Below, in pieces: positions 27,526 to 36,596 of a stretch of 64,000 nucleotides of DNA. The notes below the pieces were generated by a model. That model did no database searches, was not told the origin of the DNA, and was given only the letters and a program-made list of their open reading frames with translations. Each line of letters starts with the position of its first letter. Within the stretch, counting starts at the first letter, position 1. The translations under genes were made by a program, and so were the position numbers. The DNA is from UBA7332 sp051652645 (GTDB lineage: Bacteria; Bacteroidota; Bacteroidia; Bacteroidales; UBA7332): NCBI GenBank assembly GCA_051652645.1, contig JBOFUP010000036.1, positions 5,519 to 69,518 on the forward strand, read 5' to 3'.

Positions 27526-27760
27526 TGGAGATATCTTCTTGCGTAAGAGCTTCGAGAGCTTAACAAATACATAACTAGCTATTAGCTAGGTGATTACCAA
27601 GAAAAAGCTAAAGCCCTCTAGATTCTAATATTTGCGATCAACATCCAATAATTTAGCGTAGAGCCTCCTCTGCAGCATTACACATTTGACACTTTGATTA
27701 CCAATAAGCAAAACAGACAACAAATTGTAAAACAGACAGATTCGAACAATTAAACCTACA

Positions 27761-28939
27761 CTATACTTTATGAACTATCTTCCTTAAAGCAGAGTATGCC
27801 AATCCAAAATAGACGACTACAGCTATCCAAAGAGTGTGATAGTGAGTTGACACATCGCTTAGCGTTGCTCCCATAGTCTGAATACGTAAGAATCCATCAA
27901 TTGCACTACTGCTAGGGATAGCCTTTGCTATAATCACCAACCAGCTTGGCATCGATTCTAACGGAAGTGACGCTCCACTCAACATAAGCAAAGGAATGGA
28001 AGTAAAGAGCAGAAATAGAATCGAGTTCTCTCTATTCCTAAACAGTGTAGAGATAGCAATGCTCATGAATATTGCTGATAGAACATATGGAATAAGCAGT
28101 TGTATAATATCTGCCCAAGCTCCATTCATAGGAAAACCGAAGAGTGGATAGTGAACTCCAAAGATATAGGTTAGGGTTATTGCATAAAGCGAGAGATATG
28201 CTAGTGTCTTACCAAAGAGTAGTGGTATGATTGAAAGGTATCTCTCTCCTTGGGGGGTAAACTGCTTGTATAGCTTCTGTTCATACCATGTACCACCTAT
28301 CATTCCTATTCCTATAAGAAGTGTCTGTTGTATGATCAATATTAATATAGCAGGCATAATGAAAGTGCCATAGCCACTATATGGATTGAAGAGAGTTTTC
28401 GAACGAATGACAACAGGATCAGCCACAACCTTAGCTGTTGCATCACCAACTCCGCCAGAGACGAAACGCTGCCACTCAATCTGATTACTACTATTTCCTA
28501 TTGCACTAACAGCATCAGAAAAGAGCTGTCTATACATAAGAAAGTAACTCGCATCGGCATATATAGCCACAGCTACTTGCTCCATCCGCATTAGTTTGCG
28601 TTCATAATCATCCGGTATAACTATAACTCCATATACTTCTCTATTCATAAACAGAGATTTTGCCTCAATAAGATCACTAGGTGAGGCTGTTATTTCTATA
28701 TTTGGAGCTGCACTCAGTGCCCTTATCATACCTCTGCTAGATGGTGTGTTGCTATTATCTATCACGGCAATAGGAACTTCCCTTAGCACCTCGTTGCGAT
28801 AGGCTAAGGAGTAAATAGTGGAATAAATAATTATAGCTCCTACCATGATGAGAAGAACGCCAGGGTCTCTGAGAATATATTTAATCTCTGACCGATATAT
28901 TGTGAAGAACTCCTCTAGTTGTATCTTTAATCGATTCAT
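27761..28939 (-). CDS. ABC-2 type exporter permease (second of pair)
   Basis: A 392-residue inner-membrane permease. One N-terminal helix (about 28-48) is followed by a large periplasmic domain (50-170) containing VAVIDNSNTPSSR, and five to six C-terminal helices make the ABC-2 core (from about 185). This is the YhhJ/YbhR topology. It is the last gene of a TetR-TolC-fusion protein-permease-permease operon, 41 bases after the preceding permease. No ATP-binding subunit is encoded nearby, so it must borrow one or work otherwise. The exported compound is unknown. Confidence 0.88.
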   Translation of the reverse strand: MNRLKIQLEEFFTIYRSEIKYILRDPGVLLIMVGAIIIYSTIYSLAYRNEVLREVPIAVIDNSNTPSSRGMIRALSAAPNIEITASPSDLIEAKSLFMNREVYGVIVIPDDYERKLMRMEQVAVAIYADASYFLMYRQLFSDAVSAIGNSSNQIEWQRFVSGGVGDATAKVVADPVVIRSKTLFNPYSGYGTFIMPAILILIIQQTLLIGIGMIGGTWYEQKLYKQFTPQGERYLSIIPLLFGKTLAYLSLYAITLTYIFGVHYPLFGFPMNGAWADIIQLLIPYVLSAIFMSIAISTLFRNRENSILFLLFTSIPLLMLSGASLPLESMPSWLVIIAKAIPSSSAIDGFLRIQTMGATLSDVSTHYHTLWIAVVVYFGLAYSALRKIVHKV

Positions 28940-28980
28940 TTTTCAATGGGTGATTTAAATCGGTTATTGAATATCTATCT

Positions 28981-30156
28981 CTACACTCTTCCCCAAAAGG
29001 TTGAGTCAGACGCTATGCGCTTTAAGCGTGCAAGTGCCAAATATGGTAATAATAAGAATATTATTAGCGATAGAAGATAACCGATGGAGTGTGACGCTGA
29101 TGCACCTCTTATGGCTTGATCAACGAAGAGCTCCATGTAGTATGTAAACGGGAATATCTTTCCAAAGTATCTCATCATAGGGTCCATAGCCATAAATGGG
29201 AAGGTAAGACCCGAGAATGTAAACGCCAGAACGGAGTATCCTCCTCCGAGTGAAAGCGCCAAACGAAGATTGGATAGTATAGTTATTATCAATACACCAA
29301 CAGACTGATAGGCCAGAACAAAGAGTATGCACCCGATGATAAGCATAGCAGGGCTTCCGTTGAGTGGTACTCCCTCAACTCTATAGAGTAGCATACTCAT
29401 AAATCCAAATATGACAAGATGTATGATAGTGTATGGTGCTAGTTTACCCCAAAGAGCTGCCAGTATTGAGCCCTGTGCTGAGTCTAACCACTCGCCAGCT
29501 GTGCCACGTTTAAGCTCCACTCCAACCACAAATATGGTATTGATGAGAATAAAAAGAAGCATCATCATAGGGAGGAATGCCGGCAATAGGTAGAGAGCGT
29601 AGTTGGTATATGGATTAAATAACACGTGCTTCTCGAAGGTAACGGGCATCATCTGCGAATAAGCTTCGGCAGTAGAAAGTCCTCTCTTTACCAAGAGCTG
29701 TATTTGAATGCCCGAAGAGAAGGTCATCACTGTTTGACGTATATCTTTATCCAAAAGCCCTGCTTTAGTAAGATTAAGCCCATTGACAAATGCAGCCACC
29801 TCAACTGGTTCTGTACGAAGTATGGATCTTTCGAAGTCTCGAGGTATGATTACAAATGCATCAATATCTCCTCTCTTTAGCAGCTGCTCACCCTCTAGCT
29901 CATCACTCAGGTGGCGCGTTACATATGCTGATGGTGTTGCATCAATCATACGTGTCAACTTGGTCGAGAGCGATGAGTTATCATAGTCTATTACACCGAT
30001 TGGCATCTCTCGCGGCACTCCACTCTCAAAGATGATCATGAAGAGCGCAATTGAGAATAGGGGTAGTAGTATGGAGATTGTAATCAGTATGGGGAAACGC
30101 CTAAACTGATTTATCTCTCTCATCACTACGGATCTTATTTTGTTGATGAAAGTCAT
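28981..30156 (-). CDS. ABC-2 type exporter permease (first of pair)
   Basis: A 391-residue permease with the same plan as its neighbour: an N-terminal helix (about 20-42), a periplasmic domain with IGVIDYDNSSLSTKL (52-66), and C-terminal ABC-2 helices (from about 185). The two permeases are diverged paralogues and probably form a heterodimer. It starts 28 bases after the membrane fusion gene. As with the partner, no nucleotide-binding domain is fused. Confidence 0.88.
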   Translation of the reverse strand: MTFINKIRSVVMREINQFRRFPILITISILLPLFSIALFMIIFESGVPREMPIGVIDYDNSSLSTKLTRMIDATPSAYVTRHLSDELEGEQLLKRGDIDAFVIIPRDFERSILRTEPVEVAAFVNGLNLTKAGLLDKDIRQTVMTFSSGIQIQLLVKRGLSTAEAYSQMMPVTFEKHVLFNPYTNYALYLLPAFLPMMMLLFILINTIFVVGVELKRGTAGEWLDSAQGSILAALWGKLAPYTIIHLVIFGFMSMLLYRVEGVPLNGSPAMLIIGCILFVLAYQSVGVLIITILSNLRLALSLGGGYSVLAFTFSGLTFPFMAMDPMMRYFGKIFPFTYYMELFVDQAIRGASASHSIGYLLSLIIFLLLPYLALARLKRIASDSTFWGRV

Positions 30157-30184
30157 AATTTATTAGTGGGATATAGTGTTGGGG

Positions 30185-31171
30185 CTACTCTATTGTATCC
30201 CAATTGACAACTACGCTCATTCCTGGACGAAGGTCCGAGCGTTGCTTCTCTGGTCTCATCTTAACCTCGAATGTTCTGATGTCAAACTCACCTTTAGTAC
30301 GTGTAGCTGACCATGTTGCGTATTCAGCCTGTACAGCAATAGCACTAATACTTAGGTTTATATCTTCATCTAGAGCTGGAACAAATCCTTTAACACTCTT
30401 GCCAACTTTGATCTTTGGTAATAGGTCTTCCTTTACATTGAAAGATATGTATGAGTCATTAAGGTTTACAAGTGTAATAACTGGATAACCAGCACCTATG
30501 AGCTCCCCCTCCTCTGCAATGATTGTCGCAACCTCTGCATCAAATGGTGCATACTGTCTTGCATCTGACTGCATTGAAGAGACCTCCGCAACAACAGCAT
30601 CGGCTTGGTTAAGAAGAGCTGCTGCGGCACTCTTATCTTCCTCTCTTGCACCTTTAAGAGCCATCTCATATTGAGCTTTAGCTGCTTGGCGCGTAGCCTC
30701 CATTGCCTGTCTGTTGGCTGATACTTCGTCAAACTTTTGAGCAGTAACAACCCCACTCTTATATAGCCTTTCTATGCGAGTAAATGACTTATCTGCCAAC
30801 TCATACCCGGCTTCTGCTTTCTGCCAAAGATTATATACTGCTTGAACCTCTTCACTTCGTGCTCCAAACTTAGCTTTACTATCTTGTGCCTTAGCTGCCT
30901 GACGAACGGCCTCTGCTTGCTGTAGTTTGGCATTTACCTCTGGTGTGCTAAGTATAAATAGTGGTTCACCCTTAGTCACTGATTGTCCCTCTCGAACAAA
31001 TAGTGAGTCAATCCTTCCGGGCAGTTTAGATGAAACCTTTACTGAGGTTGAAACCACTTGACCTTGAATAAGTGTTGGTACTGGTTTGATCGCAAACCAC
31101 GCTGCAAGTGAAACGATTGCTAACGCAGCTACTATAATAATGGCATATGCCCAATTGTTATTTCGATTCAT
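30185..31171 (-). CDS. HlyD-family membrane fusion protein
   Basis: Periplasmic adaptor that links the permeases to the TolC-like outer membrane channel. The 328-residue product has one N-terminal membrane helix (about 8-27), a split biotinyl-lipoyl domain (VSSKLPGRIDSLFVREGQSV and later YAPFDAEVATIIAEEGELI), a long alanine- and glutamine-rich coiled coil between them (about 75-210), and a beta-barrel end. It sits between tolC and the first permease with gaps of about 30 bases. Confidence 0.9.
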   Translation of the reverse strand: MNRNNNWAYAIIIVAALAIVSLAAWFAIKPVPTLIQGQVVSTSVKVSSKLPGRIDSLFVREGQSVTKGEPLFILSTPEVNAKLQQAEAVRQAAKAQDSKAKFGARSEEVQAVYNLWQKAEAGYELADKSFTRIERLYKSGVVTAQKFDEVSANRQAMEATRQAAKAQYEMALKGAREEDKSAAAALLNQADAVVAEVSSMQSDARQYAPFDAEVATIIAEEGELIGAGYPVITLVNLNDSYISFNVKEDLLPKIKVGKSVKGFVPALDEDINLSISAIAVQAEYATWSATRTKGEFDIRTFEVKMRPEKQRSDLRPGMSVVVNWDTIE

Positions 31172-31202
31172 AGTTTTATAATTTAAAAGTGCTATAGCTC
31201 TA

Positions 31203-32645
31203 TTATTGGCAATTGATTATCTGGTTTGAAGGTCTACTTGCATACTGCACGAACTGTTCGCTTACTCCACAAGCTTCAAGGAGCTTAGCTAAAGTGACGT
31301 TATAAGTATATGCCACTTGCAGGCGTTCTGTTTTTATCTTGTTTAGATTTAATCTCGCATCAACCACCTCTGTTGATGATGCTGCACCTTCAGCAAAAGC
31401 CTCTTCTTTGATTCGAAGATACTCAGAAGCAAACTCAAGTGATGTATCTATAGATGGTATCTGCTTTGAGGAAGCTTCGAGTGAGTTGTAGAGTTTAACA
31501 ACAAGTGCTTGAACATCTGAGTTTGCCTTCTCTCCATATGCTTCAACTTGTCTTAGTGTACTCTTGGCTGCGGAAAACTTACGCTCTCGCTTAAGACCAT
31601 CGAAGATTGTCATCTTTACTCCTATCCCTATAGCCCATGTTGGCAAATGTTTGGAATATTGGTAATCAACAACATCAAAAGCTCCCATCAATGCTACATG
31701 AGGCATAAACTCTGACCTCTCTAGTCTGACTCCCTCTTTTGCGAGCTCTGCCTTTAGCGATACTTGTTTTACCATGGGATTACCTTGAAGTGCTAGGCTT
31801 TTAAAGTACTCCACACTCTCTAGATCTTTTACTATAAACATCCCAGATACTGGAGTATAATTCCCTGATTCACCCAAAGTTGCAGTAAGAGCATAATGAA
31901 GTGAGTTGGCAAATAGAGTTGATCCAATTAGCTCCTTAGTTGCATCTGCTTGGTAACTTTGAGCATACATACGGTCAGCTTTTGAGGCCAATCCATTCTC
32001 TTCAAGTAGGATGGCATCATGAAGATGCTTATTCATTCCCTCTAACACCTGTTCTCTTAGTTGAACCACTTGATTTGCAAGTGTGAGAGCGTAGTATCTC
32101 TCAACAAGCTCTGAGACAAGTGCTGACTCAGCCTGATGACCCTTGGTTTGAGCCTCACGCTCCTTGATCTTGGCTGCCCTATTGGCTGCCGTTATTTTAC
32201 CTCCAGTGAATATTGGCTGCTGTATTGTTGCTCCCACGAGTCCGAGCTGCTTATCTTGAATAACAAAATTGAAGTCTTTGCTAGCCAACTTACTCATTGC
32301 ATCGACTACTATTGGTCGAAGGCTTTCTGGAATAACAGGAAGTAATCCCGTGACTGTTGAACCTAGTTGCTCTTTTAGTGGATTAAGATCTAGTCCAATA
32401 TCATCAGACAAGAATGCGTAAGATCCTATCAACTCTACCTTGGGCATATAATATCCAAGTGCGGCTTTACGCTCTTTTGATGCTGCTTCATCTTCGTGAT
32501 GAATAGCCTTCATCATTGGGTTAGAAGTCTTTGTGATCTCTAATGCATCATCTATAGTTAGCATACTTCTTGGGAGATCCTCTTGTGCTATCAATACAGT
32601 TGATGCAGCGAGCATCAATGCTGTTATATAACCATACTTATTCAT
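31203..32645 (-). CDS. TolC-family outer membrane channel
   Basis: Outer membrane factor of a three-part exporter. The 480-residue product has a signal peptide (1-20), followed by two outer-membrane-efflux repeats rich in heptads, beginning LTIDDALEITKTSNPMM (29-45) and including GATIQQPIFTGGKI, the usual OEP strand motif. It starts 28 bases after the TetR gene and precedes the fusion protein, so regulator and exporter are probably one transcript. Confidence 0.9.
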   Translation of the reverse strand: MNKYGYITALMLAASTVLIAQEDLPRSMLTIDDALEITKTSNPMMKAIHHEDEAASKERKAALGYYMPKVELIGSYAFLSDDIGLDLNPLKEQLGSTVTGLLPVIPESLRPIVVDAMSKLASKDFNFVIQDKQLGLVGATIQQPIFTGGKITAANRAAKIKEREAQTKGHQAESALVSELVERYYALTLANQVVQLREQVLEGMNKHLHDAILLEENGLASKADRMYAQSYQADATKELIGSTLFANSLHYALTATLGESGNYTPVSGMFIVKDLESVEYFKSLALQGNPMVKQVSLKAELAKEGVRLERSEFMPHVALMGAFDVVDYQYSKHLPTWAIGIGVKMTIFDGLKRERKFSAAKSTLRQVEAYGEKANSDVQALVVKLYNSLEASSKQIPSIDTSLEFASEYLRIKEEAFAEGAASSTEVVDARLNLNKIKTERLQVAYTYNVTLAKLLEACGVSEQFVQYASRPSNQIINCQ

Positions 32646-32673
32646 AGGTTTGTATGTTTTAAGATTACCTCAA

Positions 32674-33255
32674 TCATGATAATGATGCTTTGACCATGCG
32701 CACAATACGCTCTTCTAACTCTTCAATACTATTGTCAGCCTCGAAAGCACTCTTGTAGTGAAGTGCATAATATTGGAATGGTATTGATATTAGTGATAAG
32801 AACAGATCTATAGGGGCTGTGCTATCCTTTAGCTCTCCGCTGCTCTTATATCTCTCAATGACTAGGTGCGTCAGATCTCTAATCTGATCCTGAAGAGCTC
32901 TATTTAATGAATATGAGAAGTCATTAAACACAATAATAAAGAACTTGATTTTTGATGGTTGGTTCTTTGCTGCATCTGCTATAAGACCAACTACTCCTCT
33001 TATCATACCATCGAGATCAACATCTGAATCTAGAAGCGAATCAATATGCTGGTTTATTAACTCCATAGAGTTCTTTAATAGAAACTCTATTAGATTATCT
33101 TTACTAGGATAGTGACGATAGAGATAGCCCACAGAGACTTGGGCCTCTTGGGCTATCATAGCAACTGAGCAATTTAGTATCCCTTGCTCACTAATAATAT
33201 GTAGAGCCGCCTCACGTATGCGCTCGATCTTTGACTCATCGATTCTTCTCGCCAT
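32674..33255 (-). CDS. TetR/AcrR-family regulator of the exporter operon
   Basis: A 193-residue DNA-binding regulator. The N-terminal helix-turn-helix (about 10-57) includes ISEQGILNCSVAMIAQEAQVSVGYLYRHY in two adjoining parts; the all-helical C-terminal domain would bind an effector. It is the first gene of the operon and most likely represses it, with derepression by a substrate of the exporter. The regulatory sign and the ligand are inferred from the family and position. Confidence 0.88.
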   Translation of the reverse strand: MARRIDESKIERIREAALHIISEQGILNCSVAMIAQEAQVSVGYLYRHYPSKDNLIEFLLKNSMELINQHIDSLLDSDVDLDGMIRGVVGLIADAAKNQPSKIKFFIIVFNDFSYSLNRALQDQIRDLTHLVIERYKSSGELKDSTAPIDLFLSLISIPFQYYALHYKSAFEADNSIEELEERIVRMVKASLS

Positions 33256-33311
33256 AGCTTATATTGTGGTTTAATTTACTTGTTTAATCTAACCTTTTCT
33301 AATTATGGCTG

Positions 33312-33342
33312 CAAAGATGTGCATTAAATCTGAGGTCTCAAA
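33312..33342 (-). promoter_or_regulatory. Promoter of the TetR-exporter operon
   Basis: On the minus strand, TTTG at 33339-33342, a 19-base spacer and CATCTTTG at 33312-33319 match the consensus with one -7 mismatch. The leader is about 50 bases, room for a TetR operator, but no clear palindrome was found. Confidence 0.6.
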
Positions 33343-33398
33343 GCTTTTAATGAACAATTATTCATAAACTAATAAAGCTAAACAAAGGCTTTATATCG

Positions 33399-34163
33399 TC
33401 ATCTTACAAAAACCCACTCCTCATCGTTAGACAACTCATGATCATATACATATCCACCGCAAGAGAACTCCTTCAATGCCTCAAGATTATCTATTCTACC
33501 CTTAACTATGAAATTAACCATCATTCCTCTTGCCTGCTTAGCAAGTATTGAAATGATCTTCAACCCTCCCCCTCTATTGTCTTTAAATATTGGAGTCACT
33601 ATCCTAACACTCTTGGATAATCTCCTCATATCTAAAACCTTTGAGTATTCACTTGATGCTAGATTGATTAGAGTATTATCCGACAAAGCACACTGCTCAA
33701 TGAAATGGTCTGTTAAAGTCTCTCTCCAAAAATTATAGAGGTCTTTAGACTCTCCTACTTTAAGCTTTGTTGCCATCTCAAGTCTATATGGCTCTATTAG
33801 GTCCATAGGACTAAGCACACCATAAAGGCCTGAAAGTATCCTTACTGTGAATTGAGCAAACTCTATATCCTCTTTGCTGAATTCACGTGGCTGCATTGAC
33901 TCATACTGAGCCCCATCAAAACTCATAATAGCTGCTCGTTTAGCTGAACTATTAGCAAGAGAATGTATATTCCTCTCATAGGTGAGCTGCGCTATACTAC
34001 TACTTATACGCATAAGAGCTTGCAACTCCTCTGGCGAGAAGTTTGCAAGCTCTTGTCTTAACCTTACTGCTTGTTTTTCAAACAGTGGAATGGTTGAGAT
34101 TAGTGAGTCTGGTATATCCGACTCATAATCTAGCTTCTTGGCTGGTGAAATGATTACAATCAT
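33399..34163 (-). CDS. yaaA: YaaA-family peroxide stress protein
   Basis: A 254-residue cytoplasmic protein of the DUF328/YaaA family, which limits free iron and DNA damage during peroxide stress in E. coli. The N-terminal IISPAKKLDYES, the central SGLYGVLSPMDLIEPYRLEM and the KQARGMMVNFIV segment are family signatures. It lies 29 bases downstream of the Rel gene, suggesting a shared transcript and a stress-response theme. The function in this organism is taken from the family. Confidence 0.92.
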   Translation of the reverse strand: MIVIISPAKKLDYESDIPDSLISTIPLFEKQAVRLRQELANFSPEELQALMRISSSIAQLTYERNIHSLANSSAKRAAIMSFDGAQYESMQPREFSKEDIEFAQFTVRILSGLYGVLSPMDLIEPYRLEMATKLKVGESKDLYNFWRETLTDHFIEQCALSDNTLINLASSEYSKVLDMRRLSKSVRIVTPIFKDNRGGGLKIISILAKQARGMMVNFIVKGRIDNLEALKEFSCGGYVYDHELSNDEEWVFVR

Positions 34164-34192
34164 CTAGTTTTTTTTATACAAAAGCATTGAGA

Positions 34193-36415
34193 CTATCCCT
34201 TACGAATAGCTCGTTTAATATTCTTAATCTTTAACAGACGCTTAATGAGCTGTTCGACCTCCTCTGATGAGTGTACAAAGATCTCAAAATCCCCTTCGAA
34301 TATTCCATCTTTAGCTGTTATGTTTACGCTTCGCATATTAGAGGTCATCTCCTTTGTCAATACGGATGTTATATTGAAAAGTATTCCCATTGTATCAATG
34401 CCGCTTAGTTGTATTGTGACTGGGAATGTTCTCTCATGAAACTCCCCCCAACAGGTATTTACAATACTACCGCCATAGGTGCTCTTCTTTTTCATTGCTA
34501 CCTCACACTGCCTCTTATGCACCTCAACTACCCCCTCACCATTAACGCACCCAAGGACTTCATCTCCTGGAATTGGGGTACAACAATCCATTAAGCGATA
34601 GGATAGCCCTACTCCAGATTCAGAAAGAACGAAATCTGATTTCTTATCCACCACCTGAGGCTTATCTTCTCTCTTTTCAGCTGTTTTGAATGTTGGGAAA
34701 AGGGACCTGAAAAAGCTTTTCTTTGCATTAAGTCTATCTAAAAGCTCATTATCTAGGATTACTACTCCATTGCCTATTCTAAAGAGAAGGTCATCCTTAG
34801 AGTTGGACCCAGTGATGTCTATTAGCTTAACAATAGCTGCATTTGAGTCGGGGCTGTCACTAACAAACTTAGATAATAGATCCTCTCCTTTGAGAATAGT
34901 ATTACGTCGACGCTTTCGAAGTTCACCTAATATCTTCTGTTTTGCTACTGGTGTGATAATAAAGCTGAGCCACTCTTCTTTTATTCGCTGTGCCTTTGAA
35001 GTTAACACCTCAACTTGGTCTCCCGATTGTAACTTGTAGCTCAAAGGCACTAATCTGTAATTCACCTTAGCTCCTATGCAGTGGTTGCCTATATCCGTAT
35101 GTAGCGTATATGCAAAGTCAAGTGCAGTAGCACCAAGGGGCATCATCTTCATATCACCCTTAGGAGTGAAAACAAAGATTTCGGATGCAAAAACGTTTAG
35201 TTTGATAGTCTCAAGAAAATCCATAGCCTTAGGCTCTGGATTGGAAAGGATTACCTTTACTGTCTCCAACCATTTATCAAGCTCCGTATTCTCATCTCCT
35301 AATCCCATGTTTTTGTAGTGGAAATGAGCCGCAAACCCTCTCTCTGCTATGTCATCCATACGCCGACTGCGAATCTGCACCTCAACCCACTGCCCATTAG
35401 GCCCCATCACTGTACAGTGTAGTGCTTGATAACCATTGGCTTTTGGTCGATTGACCCAATCTCGTATCCTCTCTGGGTGAAGAGTATATATTCCAGTAAT
35501 AACATTATATATGTTCCAACACTCTTGCTTCTCGGAGAAGCCAACTCGAGGCGTAAATATTATCCTTACAGCGTATAGATCATAAACTTCCTCAAATGGT
35601 ATCTTCTTTTTCTGCATCTTCTGCCAGATAGAGTAAATAGACTTTACCCTCTCCTTCATCTCATAGTGTATATCTACACTATCCAATCTGTCTTGTATAG
35701 GCTCTGCAAAGTTGTGATAGATTCGAGAACGCTCGTTGGCTGTATCCTCTATCTTTCTATAGATCTGCTCATAAATCTCTGGATGTTCATATTTAAAGCT
35801 TAGATCCTCTAGCTCGGTTTTGATTGCAAAAAGCCCTAATCTATGAGCAAGTGGAGCATATAAATAGAGTGTCTCTCCAGCAATCTTATACTGTTTGGCT
35901 GGAGCCATAAAGCTCAATGTTCTCATATTATGAAGGCGGTCAGCCATCTTAATGAGTATTACACGAACATCGTTTGCCATGGTTAGAAGAAGACGCCTAA
36001 AGTTTTCTGCTTGTGATGATGTATTATCGCCAAAAATTCCTCCTGCAATTTTTGTCAAACCATCAACAATCTCAGCAATCTTATCCCCAAACATCTGACG
36101 AATATCATCAACAGTGAACTCTGTATCCTCAACCACATCATGTAATAGAGCTGCCACTATAGATGTGGAGCCGAGCCCCATCTCCTTGCAAACGATATGA
36201 GCCACAGAGATAGGGTGAAATATATATGCTTCGCCTGATTTACGGCGAAGGCCTGTATGAGCTGTTTTTGCAAAGTTGTATGCCTTGGTTATTATCTCAA
36301 CTCTCTTTCTGTGAGGTGAGTTGAGGTAGTCTGTAATGAGTGCTTGAAAAGCCTCCTCAATACGCAGCTCCTCTTGATGCAGAAACTCTTTACTATTGGT
36401 TTTATCTTCTTTCAT
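34193..36415 (-). CDS. Bifunctional (p)ppGpp synthetase/hydrolase (Rel/SpoT type)
   Basis: Makes and degrades the stringent-response alarmone. The 740-residue product has an N-terminal HD hydrolase domain with the metal motifs intact (ALLHDVVEDTEF and KMADRLHNMRTL), a synthetase domain (about 230-390; VYDLYAVRIIF and GQWVEVQIRSR keep the catalytic pattern), then TGS (about 405-465), zinc-finger-like and ACT domains. Both activities therefore look functional. I chose the ATG at 36413-36415; the TTG three codons upstream is less likely. yaaA follows in the same direction. Confidence 0.95.
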   Translation of the reverse strand: MKEDKTNSKEFLHQEELRIEEAFQALITDYLNSPHRKRVEIITKAYNFAKTAHTGLRRKSGEAYIFHPISVAHIVCKEMGLGSTSIVAALLHDVVEDTEFTVDDIRQMFGDKIAEIVDGLTKIAGGIFGDNTSSQAENFRRLLLTMANDVRVILIKMADRLHNMRTLSFMAPAKQYKIAGETLYLYAPLAHRLGLFAIKTELEDLSFKYEHPEIYEQIYRKIEDTANERSRIYHNFAEPIQDRLDSVDIHYEMKERVKSIYSIWQKMQKKKIPFEEVYDLYAVRIIFTPRVGFSEKQECWNIYNVITGIYTLHPERIRDWVNRPKANGYQALHCTVMGPNGQWVEVQIRSRRMDDIAERGFAAHFHYKNMGLGDENTELDKWLETVKVILSNPEPKAMDFLETIKLNVFASEIFVFTPKGDMKMMPLGATALDFAYTLHTDIGNHCIGAKVNYRLVPLSYKLQSGDQVEVLTSKAQRIKEEWLSFIITPVAKQKILGELRKRRRNTILKGEDLLSKFVSDSPDSNAAIVKLIDITGSNSKDDLLFRIGNGVVILDNELLDRLNAKKSFFRSLFPTFKTAEKREDKPQVVDKKSDFVLSESGVGLSYRLMDCCTPIPGDEVLGCVNGEGVVEVHKRQCEVAMKKKSTYGGSIVNTCWGEFHERTFPVTIQLSGIDTMGILFNITSVLTKEMTSNMRSVNITAKDGIFEGDFEIFVHSSEEVEQLIKRLLKIKNIKRAIRKG

Positions 36416-36440
36416 AGTTGACAATTCGATGTAATCATTA

Positions 36441-36472
36441 CAAATGTACTACTTTTTTAAGATCACACTAAA
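36441..36472 (-). promoter_or_regulatory. Promoter of the Rel gene (TTTA, 20 bases, TACATTTG)
   Basis: On the minus strand TACATTTG (36441-36448) fits the -7 consensus, with TTTA 20 bases upstream at 36469-36472 (one mismatch). The leader would be about 20 bases. Confidence 0.55.
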
Positions 36473-36596
36473 ATATAGAACAAAGTTATAACGAATTAGA
36501 GACCGAATATAGGCTACTTTTATCTAAAAAATAGAGTGATGAGAAAAAGAATTTGTTTCTTTGTATAACTCATTAAGCAATAACGCAACGACAATT

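Larger units (their letters stand above)
27243..27760. other. Noncoding gap between dusB and the exporter operon
   Basis: About 520 bases between convergent genes. Two strong bidirectional hairpins lie at 27291-27350 and 27465-27525. The 114 bases between them and the 235 bases after them hold no supported gene. Confidence 0.6.

Noticed and set aside
27739..27748. TTCGAATC-like motif on the minus strand suggesting a tRNA
   Set aside because: The flanking bases do not form a T-arm stem and no acceptor or anticodon stem can be drawn.
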